Positions 53,299-62,602 of a stretch of DNA of 64,000 nt are shown here, piece after piece. Positions within the stretch are counted from its first letter, which is position 1; each line of letters begins with the position of its first letter. The position numbers and the translations under genes were made by a program. The DNA is from Lacticaseibacillus casei DSM 20011 = JCM 1134 = ATCC 393 (lineage in GTDB: Bacteria; Bacillota; Bacilli; Lactobacillales; Lactobacillaceae), in NCBI RefSeq assembly GCF_000829055.1, contig NZ_AP012544.1, forward strand, positions 2,852,001 through 2,916,000, read 5' to 3'. The notes under the pieces were generated by a model that saw only the letters and a list, made by a program, of their open reading frames with translations, was not told where the DNA came from and did not search any database.

Positions 53299-54558
53299 CG
53301 TAAATTGCAAGAACAAGTTAGCCAGTCGTTGAGGACAATCCCAGAACAGGCCGTTATCAAATAGAAGTTGTGGCGCTAGAGAGACTACTGGGCCATGCGG
53401 CGAACGCGCCGAGCTTCGGCCTCAAAGTTTTGCTGGGGTGTGCAGTAGCCCTGTTGTTTGCGAGGCAACTGATTCAAGCGGTCTTGCGTGGCCTGCACTT
53501 GACTAGGGCTAATGTCATCTAGGGACATGCCCTTAGGGAAGTCCTGGCGGATCATCCGGTTATGTGCCTCGTTGGTGCCACGGTCGCAGGACGTGTAAGG
53601 ATGGGCGTAGAAGATCTCAGTTTCCGTCCCAGCAAAAGCAGTATTTAAGGCGGTGAACTCGGGTCCGTTGTCGGCTGTGATGGTCTTGATGCAAGCTCCC
53701 CATTCGCGCTTGATTCCACGCAATGCATAGCTCACAGAGTCTGCATCTCGTCCTTCGATCAAGCGGAGAAGTTGGCAACGGGTCTTGCGCTCAATCAGAG
53801 TCAAGATGACGCTCTCCTTGCCATTGCGTTTACCGACAATGGTATCCATCTCCCAGTGACCGAACTGCCTGCGTCGTTCAACGACCTTAGGCCGTTCCTC
53901 GATACTGCGGCCAGCCAGGCGCTTAGCCTTGGTGTGGTGCTGGTGAGAGGTCTTCCGCTTAGTCTTCTCCAACAGGTCGATATTTCGAATCTCTAGGCGT
54001 TGGTCGTCAATGTACTGGTACAAAGTCGAGGCACAAACAAGCTCTTCAGGAGTAAACAGCTTGTGTCGCTTGGCATAGCCGATTGAAGCATCCGGCGACC
54101 ATTTGTCCTGCTTAGCTCGCTGTACGTACCAGGCTAAGAAGACCTGTACGCTGGCGAACTTGTCAGGACGATGACAGCTCAAGCGTGCAGTCTCGTAACG
54201 TACCTGAGCAGCCTCTGGCAGGTATTGTCGATGGTAGACGCGCTTGCCATTACTCTTCTTGACCTGATCTACTGTACCTCGCTTGATTTCATTATTAATG
54301 GTCTGCGGGCAGACGCCAATTTCAGCAGCAATCCAACGATTGGACTTCCCAGCTTGGCGGAATCCGGCCACTTTTCCGCGCTCGAGTGATGTTAAGTGCT
54401 GACCTTTTTGGCGGTGTGTGCTATCCTGTTTCTGCATCAAGACAATATCCTCTTCCATTGTTTGTGTAGGAACTTCAATGATACAGGATATCTGTTCTTG
54501 ATGTTTTTTATTGTCCAAAAAATTTTGAGACAGTGGCTAACTTGATTCTAAAATGCGC
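53299..54558 (-). mobile_element. IS30-family insertion sequence, type B, copy 2
   Basis: Near-identical to 15366-16625 across about 1,260 bp, including ends. Its right side abuts an ABC ATPase gene whose 5' half is missing; the left side shows no matching ABC sequence, so insertion was accompanied by deletion or rearrangement. Confidence 0.9.
53385..54518 (-). CDS. IS30-family transposase (type B, copy 2)
   Basis: 377 residues with the same helix-turn-helix and DDE motifs as copy 1 and one visible substitution (Val for Ala after EAAQ). Full-length, so possibly active and a source for copy 1 or the reverse. Confidence 0.92.
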   Translation of the reverse strand: MDNKKHQEQISCIIEVPTQTMEEDIVLMQKQDSTHRQKGQHLTSLERGKVAGFRQAGKSNRWIAAEIGVCPQTINNEIKRGTVDQVKKSNGKRVYHRQYLPEAAQVRYETARLSCHRPDKFASVQVFLAWYVQRAKQDKWSPDASIGYAKRHKLFTPEELVCASTLYQYIDDQRLEIRNIDLLEKTKRKTSHQHHTKAKRLAGRSIEERPKVVERRRQFGHWEMDTIVGKRNGKESVILTLIERKTRCQLLRLIEGRDADSVSYALRGIKREWGACIKTITADNGPEFTALNTAFAGTETEIFYAHPYTSCDRGTNEAHNRMIRQDFPKGMSLDDISPSQVQATQDRLNQLPRKQQGYCTPQQNFEAEARRVRRMAQ

Positions 54559-54960
54559 GACCTGAATATTTTTGAAAATGTCCTGATTTCGTTAAGCTAT
54601 GGCGGACACCGGCGATCAGAGGTCCGTGGCAAAATCTCCGAGTTGCTTGAATCAGTCGGCCTCACCGGTATGGAAAACAAATTGCCGCGTAACTTATCCG
54701 GTGGCCAGCAACAGCGGGTGGCGATTGCCCGCGCCTTGGCAAATTCGCCGCAATTTCTGATTGCTGACGAACCCACGGGCGCTTTGGACAGCCACACATC
54801 CGCAGACATTATGCAACTTTTCAAAGAATTACACCGAAAAGGCGGCACGATTATCATGGTTACGCATGATGAACACGTCGCCGAGCAAAGCGATCGGATG
54901 ATTAAAATCCTGGACGGCCAGATCATCAGTGATATGGAGGTGGCCCATGCGACTAAGTGA
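54559..54960 (+). pseudogene. ABC transporter ATPase (MacB/LolD type), 5' end removed by IS30
   Basis: About 134 codons carrying the signature LSGGQQQRVAIARAL, Walker B FLIADEPTGALD and the switch His in VTHDEHVAEQ. Walker A and the Q-loop are absent because the gene starts inside the IS30 end. ATPases of this group drive MacB-like export of peptides or antimicrobials with the downstream permease. Without Walker A the product cannot hydrolyse ATP. It overlaps the permease start by 14 bases. Confidence 0.9.
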
Positions 54961-56140
54961 ACTCATCAGAATCTCCTTCCGCGCACTGGCGGCTAACAAA
55001 CGCCGCAGCTTCTTAACGATGATCGGAATTGTTATTGGGATTGCGTCCGTTGTTACGATTCTTTCGCTAGGTAACGGGATTAAGGCCGCGACCGTGAAGA
55101 ACCTGCAAGCCGACACCCAGGGCCAGCAAACTGCCGAGATCACCTTCAATCCCACCAGCAGCAGCGAAACCGATGCCGGCTTTAAAGAAAGTGACATCAC
55201 GCTGGCGAAGCAAACGGCGCCGGATAAAATCAAAAAGGTCGTCATTAAACATGACAAAGAACGGCTGCAAGTCAACGGTCAGCTGGCAAATGCCGATACG
55301 ATGATGTCCGTGACTTTGGTCAATAAGGCAAAATCTAACATTCAGATGAATGCCGGTCATGGGTTTAGCCAAGAATCGTTACAGACAGACGGCGAGGATG
55401 CGTTAATTTCCAAAAAGCTCGCCAAAAAGGTTTTCCATGGCAATACCGCAGCATTAAACTCCTCCTTGGAACTTGGAACCAAAAACTACAACATTATCGG
55501 CGTTTTCAGCCCGCCCAAAACCCCGTATTCCGCGCTGGACGTTGATGTCTTAGTGCCGGAAAAAGCCTATCGTGCGGGCCAGCTTTCTCAGGAAGGCCGA
55601 AAACTGGCGATCACGTATAAAACCGGCAGCGATGTTAGTAAGTTGACCAACAATGTTGTTCGCCAGCTGAAAAAATCCGGCAGCGAACGACGCAGCGGCG
55701 AGTATTCGTACTTTGATTACGGCGAATTGCTGAAAGGCATTGGCAATGTCATCAGTGCCTTAACGCTATTTGTAAGTGCCATTGCCGGCATCTCCCTTCT
55801 GATTGCAGGTGTTGGCGTCATGAACATGATGTATATTTCCGCTTCGGAACGGTCGCAGGAAATCGGCATCCGAATGGCAGTCGGCGCCACTCCCGCCGAA
55901 ATCATGAAACAATTTCTTTTAGAATCGGTCATGCTGACACTGACAGGCGGCGTGGTCGGATTGATTGTGGGTGCATTAACCGCCTGGATAGTCGCGATGT
56001 TCCTACCATTCAAGCCGGTCGTCACGTTGGGCTCCGTCATCGGCACCTTTGCCATTTCAAGCATTGTCGGCATTGTGTTTGGCTTATTGCCGGCAAAGAG
56101 TGCGGCTAATAAGAACTTGATTGATATTTTGAAGTCATAA
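54947..56140 (+). CDS. MacB/FtsX-type ABC transporter permease
   Basis: 397 residues from the ATG at 54947 (GGAGG six bases upstream). One N-terminal span (ANKRRSFLTMIGIVIGIASVV) precedes a large extracytoplasmic MacB_PCD domain and three C-terminal spans of the FtsX type, with the conserved SERSQEIGIRMAVGA loop. Such permeases work in peptide or drug efflux and sensing. Its ATPase partner is truncated, so this copy is probably orphaned. Confidence 0.9.
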   Translation: MRLSELIRISFRALAANKRRSFLTMIGIVIGIASVVTILSLGNGIKAATVKNLQADTQGQQTAEITFNPTSSSETDAGFKESDITLAKQTAPDKIKKVVIKHDKERLQVNGQLANADTMMSVTLVNKAKSNIQMNAGHGFSQESLQTDGEDALISKKLAKKVFHGNTAALNSSLELGTKNYNIIGVFSPPKTPYSALDVDVLVPEKAYRAGQLSQEGRKLAITYKTGSDVSKLTNNVVRQLKKSGSERRSGEYSYFDYGELLKGIGNVISALTLFVSAIAGISLLIAGVGVMNMMYISASERSQEIGIRMAVGATPAEIMKQFLLESVMLTLTGGVVGLIVGALTAWIVAMFLPFKPVVTLGSVIGTFAISSIVGIVFGLLPAKSAANKNLIDILKS

Positions 56141-56189
56141 TGTTTCGTTCAACCTATAAGGCTGAGCCATAATTCCGTAAGATCATTAA

Positions 56190-57046
56190 GAACCTGTCTA
56201 GTATCTGCTGAATCTGGTAGAATTGTGGAAAACCGACTGAGGCGTTTGTCATGCCAGATTATCCAAGCAATATTTCTCGAGCGCAATTTGCGTTAATACA
56301 ACCTGATTTAGAAAACTTCCGCAAGCATACAAGACCGCGTCGTTATGATCTTTATGACGTATTCAATGCCATCCTTTACTCGCTTACTACAGGGTGTCAA
56401 TGGCGTGAATTACCGCACGATTTCCCGGAATGGCACACTGTCTACCGCTATTACGATATGTGGCGAGATAAACCAGACCCGACAGCTGATTCGCTATTAG
56501 AAAGGCTTTTAAAAAAACTGTTGCTTCCTATCGCTTTGCACAGGGCCGATCGGCCCGAACGTCGTTTGTGATTGTTGATGCTCAAAGTGTTAAAACCACT
56601 GATTTAACGAAAAATAGTGGCTACGATGGCGGCAAAAAGATTTCAGGGATTAAGCGTCATATGGCGGTTGATATTAATGGTTTACCACAAGCCATTCTCG
56701 TGACACGAGCTAATGTATCAGATCGTTCAGGTGCATTGGCTATGTTTAGTTTGGCTAGCCAAAATTTAGAGCTGGTTCAGCATGTCATGGTTGATGGTGG
56801 CTACACTGGCAATGACTTTGCGGATCAGGTGAAGCTCATTTTGAATGCTAAGACGACGGTAGCTAAACGCAACGAGTTGCATATGTTCACGGTGTTACCG
56901 CAACGATGGATCGTTGAACGTTCATGGAGTTGGCTAGACAAATGTCGGCGACTTTGGAAAAACTGTGAACGTGCCCTTAACAGCAGTCTTCAAATGGTTG
57001 TATTGGCCTTCCTGAAGATAGTTCTTAAAAGATACTAGACAGGTTC
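56190..57046 (+). mobile_element. IS5-family (IS427-group-like) insertion sequence
   Basis: 857 bp bounded by the perfect inverted repeat GAACCTGTCTAGTATC. The direct repeat TAA flanks both ends (56187-56189 and 57047-57049), the expected 3-bp target duplication. This is the only IS in the window with a clear duplication, so it is an undisturbed, recent insertion. Confidence 0.92.
56251..57038 (+). CDS. IS5-family transposase made by -1 frameshift
   Basis: The first frame (106 codons) holds the N-terminal DUF4096-like domain ([15 protein letters not shown]). The second frame holds the DDE core: [16 protein letters not shown] and [17 protein letters not shown]. At 56511-56517 a T-TTA-AAA-AAA-C heptamer-like run allows a -1 slip that joins ERLLKK to [12 protein letters not shown] and onward in frame with the second part. 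This is the standard expression mode in this IS group. Confidence 0.88.
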
Positions 57047-57094
57047 TAACAGTTTAAGGAATTCCGAACGATACAGAAAAGGTTTAGGTAACTG

Positions 57095-57310
57095 GTTCCA
57101 GGCCGCGCCAAACTCCGCAATCTCCGGCCAGCTGGGGCTTGCGACGCGAAGCTAGAGCGGAGGGCACGACTTAGAGCCTCTGCAAAACCGGCAGAGTCTC
57201 TAAGCTCGGCCTTGATGTAGGCGGGGCAAAAAGCGCCCCACCAACATCAATTTCACAGCTGAGCCCCATCTGGCCTACGATTGCTCCGCCTTGGCACTCA
57301 TATCTTAAAT
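57095..57310. repeat. Structured intergenic element with several inverted repeats
   Basis: Two strong hairpins lie close together: TTAGAGCCTCTGC / GGCAGAGTCTCTAA (about 57170-57205) and GATGTAGGCGGGGC / GCGCCCCACCAACATC (about 57213-57250). The stretch is GC-rich with no open frame. It looks like a dispersed palindromic unit of the genome, but a search would be needed to show this. Confidence 0.45.
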
Positions 57311-57430
57311 AGTCTCACCGAATTACCCCATAGAAACAAAGGATGAACATACTCTCGCATCGATACGACAAGAGTAAGTTCATCTTTTTTAGCGTGGCTA
57401 TGAATTATGGCTCATTCTCTTTTGCTACCT

Positions 57431-57474
57431 CAAAAAAGCCGCAGCATCCGGTCACTGTGACCAAATACTGCGAC
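57431..57474 (-). terminator. Terminator of the metQ operon
   Basis: Stem GTCGCAG / CTGCGGC enclosing the inner palindrome GGTCACAGTGACC, then T6 on the minus strand, eight bases after the aminotransferase gene. Confidence 0.8.
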
Positions 57475-57481
57475 TTCGTTT

Positions 57482-58650
57482 TTAAAACAACCCTAGCTTC
57501 CCGATGCGCTGGGCTGCTTCTTCTAAACGCTGCGGACTGGTGAGTAAGCCAATTCGCACGTAACCTTCTCCATGGTCGCCAAAGCCGTTACCGGCAGCTA
57601 CGGCCACGTCTGCCCGCTCCAAAAGTAGTTCGGTGAAGGACTCGCTGGTGTAACCGGCCGGCACGGGCATCCAGGCGTAAAACGTGCCGGGAGACTTTTT
57701 CCCATGCCACCCAATGGCCTCTGTCGCCGAAAACCACGCATCGCGGCGTTGTTGATATAAGTCAATCAGTTTGGGCACCGATGTCTGATCACCAAGCAGT
57801 GCTTCGATACCTGCTTCCTGAATCGCAGAAAAACCGAGACAAATAGATGATCCTGAATCAGATTAATGGCCTCGATCATATCAGCATTGCCTGCTGCAAA
57901 GGCCAAGCGCCAGCCGGCCATGTTATAAGTTTTCGAGAGTGTGTAAAGCTCAATACCCACCTCTTTTGCACCGGGACTTTGCAAGAAACTTACCGGCCGC
58001 TGACCATCAAAGCCGAGCGCGCCATAAGCAAAATCACTGACAATGCCGATGTGATGCGCCTTGGCAAAAGCGACGGTTTGATCATAAAACGCCGGAGTTG
58101 CCACCGCAGTCGTAGGATTATTCGGATAGTTCAGATAAAGCAGCTTAGCAGCATCGGCCACCGCTGGATCGATGGCTGCATAATCAGGAAGCCAGTCATG
58201 GTCCGCGGTCAGCGTCATCAGGGCTAGTTTCACGCGCGCCAACGTGACGCCTGACAGATAGTCCGGGTATCCCGGATCCGGCAGCAAAATTGTCTCACCG
58301 GGGTTCATCAAGGCAAGCGGCAGTTCCACCAAGCCGATTTTTGAGCCGCCCAAAACCGCAATTTCCTTTTCCGGATCCAACTGAACGCCATATTCACGTT
58401 CGTAAAACTCGGCCGCAGCCTGCTTGAAGCTTGGTAAGCCGCGGAAAAGTGAATACTTATGATTCCCTGGCTTAGCCACCGCCTGTTGCGCTGCCCGCAC
58501 AATATTGTCGGGTGTCGGCTGATCCGGATTCCCCTGGCCTAAATTGATCACGTCATGACCCGCCGCAATCCGTGCATTGACATGTTTGACGAGGCTGGCA
58601 AAAAACTGCTTAGGCAGCGCTTGAAGCACCGCTGATTCTGAAAATGTCAC
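57482..58650 (-). pseudogene. Class I aminotransferase, frameshifted
   Basis: From the GTG at 58650 (AAGGGG upstream) the frame has HVINLGQGNPD-like opening (ARIAAGHDVINLGQGNPDQP), the PLP-binding Asp/Tyr region (VSDFAYGALGFDG) and the Lys in TLSKTYNMAGWR. After LFVSVF it shifts: one base is missing near 57837 (expected F-P-A-I-Q-E-A-G), and the rest continues in the other frame from VPKLIDLYQQRRDAWF to the Arg-bearing EGYVRIGL and the end. The intact enzyme would have 389 residues. Neighbours suggest it aminates keto-methylthiobutyrate or a similar keto acid. Confidence 0.85.
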
Positions 58651-58702
58651 TGGTCTGATTCCCCTTTTTAATGAGTTTGCATGGTTAGTGTGCCTGGCTT
58701 GC

Positions 58703-59485
58703 TTAATACAGTTCCAGCCGCCGATCCGTAAAGACCGGGATTTGTTGACGCGCGGCCGCAATCTGATCTAGATCGATGGTCACAACGCCGACTTGCGGCT
58801 GATCGTCCAGTTGCAACAGACGCTTGCCGAACGGATCAATCACCTGGCTTTGCCCGCCAAAATCGTTACCGGGATCTTGCCCAACCCGATTCACCGCCAC
58901 CACAAAGGCCTGATTTTCGATGGCGCGAGTGGTCAATAACGCCGCGAACTGTGGCAAGCGCGGCGTCGGCCATTCAGCCGGCAGGAAAAACAGCTGCGTG
59001 CCATCACTGGCCATGCGGCGGAACCACTCCGGGAACCGCAAGTCATAGCAAATCGCCACACTGGCTGGCACCGCAAGCGTAAAGTGGTCAGCCTTGGATC
59101 CGGCAGTAATGAACTTTTCTTCATTCATCAGGCGAAAAAGATGCGCCTTCGCATACGACGCGAGCAAGTGGCCCTGGGCGTCCAGCGTCAAACTGCGATT
59201 GAAAAAATGATCATTTTCTGCCGTGGCGACCGAGCCACCCACAATCGTCAGATGATAGTGGCGCGCAAGATCGCTTAAAAAAGTCTGCGTCCGCAAGCCA
59301 TCCGGATCGGCAAGCGTCTCCAGATGCTCAAGGTCATAACCGGTATTCCACATCTCCGGTAACACCACAACATCCGCTTTTTTTCGGGCTGCTTCGGCCA
59401 CCGCATCGGCCACTGTTTGATAATTTTGCTCGGGTTGCCCAAAAGCAATGTCGATTTGCGCTAAAGCAAGTGTTAACTGAGTCAT
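58703..59485 (-). CDS. Carbon-nitrogen hydrolase (omega-amidase/MtnU-like)
   Basis: 260 residues with the nitrilase triad: Glu in VVLPEMWNTG (about residue 42), Lys in ASYAKAHLF (about 114) and Cys in VAICYDLRFPEWFR (about 145). Family members such as YafV/MtnU/Nit2 hydrolyse alpha-ketoglutaramate or alpha-ketosuccinamate left by glutamine/asparagine transaminases. Being 52 bases upstream of an aminotransferase and downstream of metQ, it fits the keto-acid transamination couple of methionine salvage. Confidence 0.88.
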   Translation of the reverse strand: MTQLTLALAQIDIAFGQPEQNYQTVADAVAEAARKKADVVVLPEMWNTGYDLEHLETLADPDGLRTQTFLSDLARHYHLTIVGGSVATAENDHFFNRSLTLDAQGHLLASYAKAHLFRLMNEEKFITAGSKADHFTLAVPASVAICYDLRFPEWFRRMASDGTQLFFLPAEWPTPRLPQFAALLTTRAIENQAFVVAVNRVGQDPGNDFGGQSQVIDPFGKRLLQLDDQPQVGVVTIDLDQIAAARQQIPVFTDRRLELY

Positions 59486-59521
59486 CTCAATCCCTCTTTT
59501 TTGATCGCGTCCACCTTTGAC

Positions 59522-60361
59522 TCAGAAGGCGGGCACGATGGATCCTTTGAATTCCTTGGCAATATAATCCTTAATGGTTTTGCTCTGATAGTATTTCTTG
59601 ATTTGCTTGATGACTTTATCATTTTGATGCTTGGTTTGTACAACAAAGTAGTTTGGATAAGGATTGTTCTTGGTTTTCTCATGATAAATCGCGTCTTGAT
59701 TGATCGTGAGTCCGGAATCAAAAGCAAAATTCGTGTTGATGGCGGCTGCCGTCACGTCTTGTAAGTGCGTTGGCAATTGCGAAGCTTCCAGTTCTTCAAT
59801 TTTTAGGCCCAGCGGATTCTCGACAACATCTGCTTTCGTCGCCTTTTGGCTAATGCCGGCTTTAAGCTTAATCACGCCAGCGGCTTCAAAAAGCTGCAGC
59901 GCCCGCAACTCGTTTGACGGATCGTTCGGCACCGCGATCGAATCACCCTTTTTGAGTGCTTTCAAGTCCTTAATTTTTTTGGAATAAACGCCCATTGGAA
60001 ACGCCACGGTTTTGAAAACCTGTGTAATCTTGAAATTCTTGGATTTAATCTGTTCTTTCAAAAACGGCAACGTCTGGTAACTATTCGCGCCCAAATCACC
60101 ATCGTTTAAGGCCACATTTGGACTGTTGTAGTCGGTGAATTGCTTTAATTTGATCGTTAAGCCATCTTTTTTAGCCAGTTTTGCGACCTGCTTCATGATT
60201 AATTCGTGCGGTCCGGCAGTAACACCGACCGTGATCGTTTTGTCTGACAGCTGATTCGCCGATGCCTTGCTGCTGGCGCTACTGCTGCCACAGGCGGTTA
60301 AAACGACCAAAAGGCTTAACGCGAGAACTGCTGCCCAGCTTAACTTCAACCATTTTTTCAT
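59522..60361 (-). CDS. metQ: Methionine ABC transporter substrate-binding lipoprotein
   Basis: 279 residues. Signal peptide with lipobox LTAC (Cys about 24), then an NlpA/MetQ domain (ITVGVTAGPHELIMKQV; GDLGANSYQTLPFL; VPNDPSNELRALQLFE; TNFAFDSGL). It binds methionine or its derivatives outside the membrane for a MetNI transporter. metN and metI are not in the window, so it must use a transporter encoded elsewhere or be an extra binding protein. AGGAGG precedes the ATG. A Met-type T-box lies upstream. Confidence 0.93.
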   Translation of the reverse strand: MKKWLKLSWAAVLALSLLVVLTACGSSSASSKASANQLSDKTITVGVTAGPHELIMKQVAKLAKKDGLTIKLKQFTDYNSPNVALNDGDLGANSYQTLPFLKEQIKSKNFKITQVFKTVAFPMGVYSKKIKDLKALKKGDSIAVPNDPSNELRALQLFEAAGVIKLKAGISQKATKADVVENPLGLKIEELEASQLPTHLQDVTAAAINTNFAFDSGLTINQDAIYHEKTKNNPYPNYFVVQTKHQNDKVIKQIKKYYQSKTIKDYIAKEFKGSIVPAF

Positions 60362-60481
60362 GTAAGAATCCTCCTGTTATGGGTTGTTTGACTGATAAAA
60401 TGATGATTTGCATGAAGGGAGCTGACTGTCGTAAGGCGCTTCCTGGCGCAAGAGCCAAGACTAACGCGTTCGCCAGCCCAG

Positions 60482-60750
60482 AAAAAAGGCCCTGCCGAAT
60501 CAATTTAATGATTCAGCAGGGCCGACAATGTCGGGGTACCACCCTGGTTCGTTACTGTGTAACCTTAACGATGCCTGTTGACATCGAGACCGTCTAACGC
60601 AGGCCTAGTGCGTACCCGACTTGTCGCCGGATCCATTCCGCGGTCATTTTCACCAGACGCCTGCATCGATTTCCACCACCCATCGACTCGCTTAAGCTGC
60701 GTTTCTGACTACTCTCCGCTTCATGACGTTTCATCATTTTATCAGTTATT
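60482..60750 (-). promoter_or_regulatory. T-box riboswitch (probably tRNA-Met responsive) of the metQ operon
   Basis: On the minus strand the conserved T-box CCAGGGTGGTACC (60535-60548) is followed by a terminator (GGCCCTGCTGAATC / GATTCGGCAGGGCC then T6, 60482-60523) that competes with the antiterminator. Upstream lies a long structured leader. The codon ATG followed by A at 60645-60647 is the likely specifier, matching methionine. Uncharged tRNA-Met would stabilise the antiterminator and switch on the operon. Confidence 0.85.
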
Positions 60751-60765
60751 TTTAAAGTTGAAAGC

Positions 60766-60794
60766 AGTTTATCTGCATCTGGGTTAAATGTCAA
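60766..60794 (-). promoter_or_regulatory. Promoter of the T-box/metQ operon
   Basis: -35 TTGACA (60789-60794) and -10 TAAACT (60766-60771) with 17-base spacing on the minus strand. Confidence 0.7.
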
Positions 60795-60880
60795 CTGGTT
60801 TGTTTCGCAAGTTGTCCACGGGAACACGCCGCCGTTTATGCCAACTTTTTTCTGAAAACTGAATCTTTTTTATTTTTTGG

Positions 60881-60909
60881 TTGACTTCGCTTATCACAGC
60901 GCGTATGTT
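60881..60909 (+). promoter_or_regulatory. Promoter of the HcxA-like dehydrogenase gene
   Basis: -35 TTGACT (60881-60886) and -10 TATGTT (60904-60909) with 17-base spacing, divergent from the metQ promoter. Confidence 0.55.
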
Positions 60910-60955
60910 AACAATTATCACATAAGATGAGATTTACATGAGAGGAGTTTTGTCG

Positions 60956-62041
60956 ATGGAGCTGGAATTTGATTTACGCCCTGGAGCCAATCGGTTTGTC
61001 AGTGAGGCCGGCGCGCTCGCTTATTTGGATACTATTTTGAAAGATTTCACCAAACCGGTCGTCATTACCGGCGAAAAGAGTTTTGCGGCGTTTGAAAAAG
61101 CCTATCCGGGCACACTGGACTTACCGGTTTGTCACTATGACGGATCGGCCAGTGACGAAAATGGCCATGCTTTGGCCGAAGCCATCGGTCAGGCGGATGC
61201 TGTCTTGGGAATCGGAGCCGGCCGCTTGATCGACACGGCTAAGGTCGCCGCCGAAACGTTGGGTGCCGAACTGATTAGCATTCCGACGCTGGCCTCCAAC
61301 TGTGCGCCGTTCACACCGTTAGCCGCGATCTACCACGCACAGGGACATACGTTTAGTTACGTTGAGTATTTTAAAAAGTCGGCTTATATCACGTTGGTTG
61401 ACTATAACTTACTACTCAGCACGCCGCATGATTTCTTCGTTGCCGGGATTGGTGATACGCTGGCGAAGTGGTACGAAATGGACGGCATCACCCGCAACAA
61501 GGTTGACCAGCTGAATGCTTATGGTCAGCTAAGCCGTGCGTCTGCCAAAACCATTCAGGCAATTCTCTTCAAAAATGCCGAGCAAGCCTTAGCCGATTTG
61601 GATGCCGGTCGGGACACACCTGCCTTCGAAGCCGTTGCCGACACAATCATCGGCCTAGCCGGAGAAGTTGGCGGCTTCGGCGGCGTTGATGGCCGAGCAG
61701 CGGGCGCCCACGCCGTTCATAACGGCCTGTCCTACCTGCCGGAAACCCACGCGATTCTCCACGGCTCAAAAGTGGCTTACGGCATTTTGGTGCAACTCGC
61801 CACAACCGGGGATGACGATGAAATTCGCAGCCTGATGCCTTTTTATGAAAAAATCGGTCTGCCATTAAACCTCGAGGATCTGCACGTCACCGAAAATATT
61901 GGTCCGAAGATGCAGCAAGTAGCTGAATTTGCTGCCAAACCCGAGGAAACCTTTATTTTAATCGACAAGGATCTAACGCCGCAGCAGATTGTATCCGCTA
62001 TGAAAAAAGTGGAACAAGTTACTAGCGAAGCTGCTGCTTAA
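60956..62041 (+). CDS. Iron/zinc-dependent alcohol dehydrogenase family, HcxA (YbdH)-like
   Basis: 361 residues from the ATG at 60956 (AGAGGAG eight bases upstream). The glycerol-dehydrogenase fold shows the NAD site LGIGAGRLIDTAK and metal ligands in FVAGIGDTLAKWYE, GAHAVHNGL and ILHGSKVAYGIL. Resemblance to E. coli HcxA/YbdH, a 2-oxoacid reductase, is clear (AGIGDTLAKWYE; HGTKVAYGILVQ type). In E. coli ybdH lies close to the methionine aminotransferase gene ybdL. Here it is divergent from metQ/amidase/aminotransferase, so 4-methylthio-2-oxobutyrate is a plausible substrate. Glycerol dehydrogenase is the alternative. Confidence 0.85.
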   Translation: MELEFDLRPGANRFVSEAGALAYLDTILKDFTKPVVITGEKSFAAFEKAYPGTLDLPVCHYDGSASDENGHALAEAIGQADAVLGIGAGRLIDTAKVAAETLGAELISIPTLASNCAPFTPLAAIYHAQGHTFSYVEYFKKSAYITLVDYNLLLSTPHDFFVAGIGDTLAKWYEMDGITRNKVDQLNAYGQLSRASAKTIQAILFKNAEQALADLDAGRDTPAFEAVADTIIGLAGEVGGFGGVDGRAAGAHAVHNGLSYLPETHAILHGSKVAYGILVQLATTGDDDEIRSLMPFYEKIGLPLNLEDLHVTENIGPKMQQVAEFAAKPEETFILIDKDLTPQQIVSAMKKVEQVTSEAAA

Positions 62042-62059
62042 CGAACTGGTTAGGAAAAG

Positions 62060-62105
62060 AATACGCCGCTACCCAACTTTATCGAGTTGAGTAACGGCGT
62101 ATTTT
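62060..62105. terminator. Bidirectional terminator between hcxA-like and thrE-like genes
   Basis: A long stem (AATACGCCG..ACCCAACT with AGTTGAGT..CGGCGTATT) ending in TTTT on the plus strand. Confidence 0.85.
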
Positions 62106-62112
62106 GTCGAAC

Positions 62113-62601
62113 TCATGCCGATTTTCCGCCGCGTGATTTTGTCTGTGCTTCAGGCAGTTTGGCGATCAACCGAATCAAAAACGGGCGGATGGCTTTGAAA
62201 ATAACCTCCGCGACCACAAATCCCACCGCCAGTGCCATCGCAATCAAAATAACATTATAGATCTGCTGCGCGGCACTGGCGGCTTTTCCCATGGTAAAAC
62301 TGCGGGCACCCAGATAGGCGATCCCACCTGGCACCAGCGACACGAGGCTAGGTATGTAAATCGTATTCACCGGCACCCGATGGCGAATGGCAAAATAATT
62401 CCCTAACAACCCGATGATCACCGTTGCGGTAAAATTCGGCAGCACCAGACTGTGATCCTGCAAACTGATCAGCCAGTAAGCACACCAGGAAACACCGCCG
62501 GTAATGCCAGCCGGCAACAGCGCGCGCTTGGGAATATTGGTGATGACGCCAAAACCGATGCTCGATAAGATGCTGATAATAAATTCAACGAGTAACCGCA
62601 C
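62113..62601 (-). CDS. ThrE-like threonine/serine exporter, small subunit (ThrE_2/DUF3815 type)
   Basis: 162 residues with five predicted membrane spans, including IPSLVSLVPGGIAYLGARS. Together with the next gene it corresponds to the C-terminal half of the single-chain ThrE exporter of corynebacteria. It starts one base after the partner gene ends. Confidence 0.85.
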   Translation of the reverse strand: MRLLVEFIISILSSIGFGVITNIPKRALLPAGITGGVSWCAYWLISLQDHSLVLPNFTATVIIGLLGNYFAIRHRVPVNTIYIPSLVSLVPGGIAYLGARSFTMGKAASAAQQIYNVILIAMALAVGFVVAEVIFKAIRPFLIRLIAKLPEAQTKSRGGKSA

Positions 62602-62602
62602 G

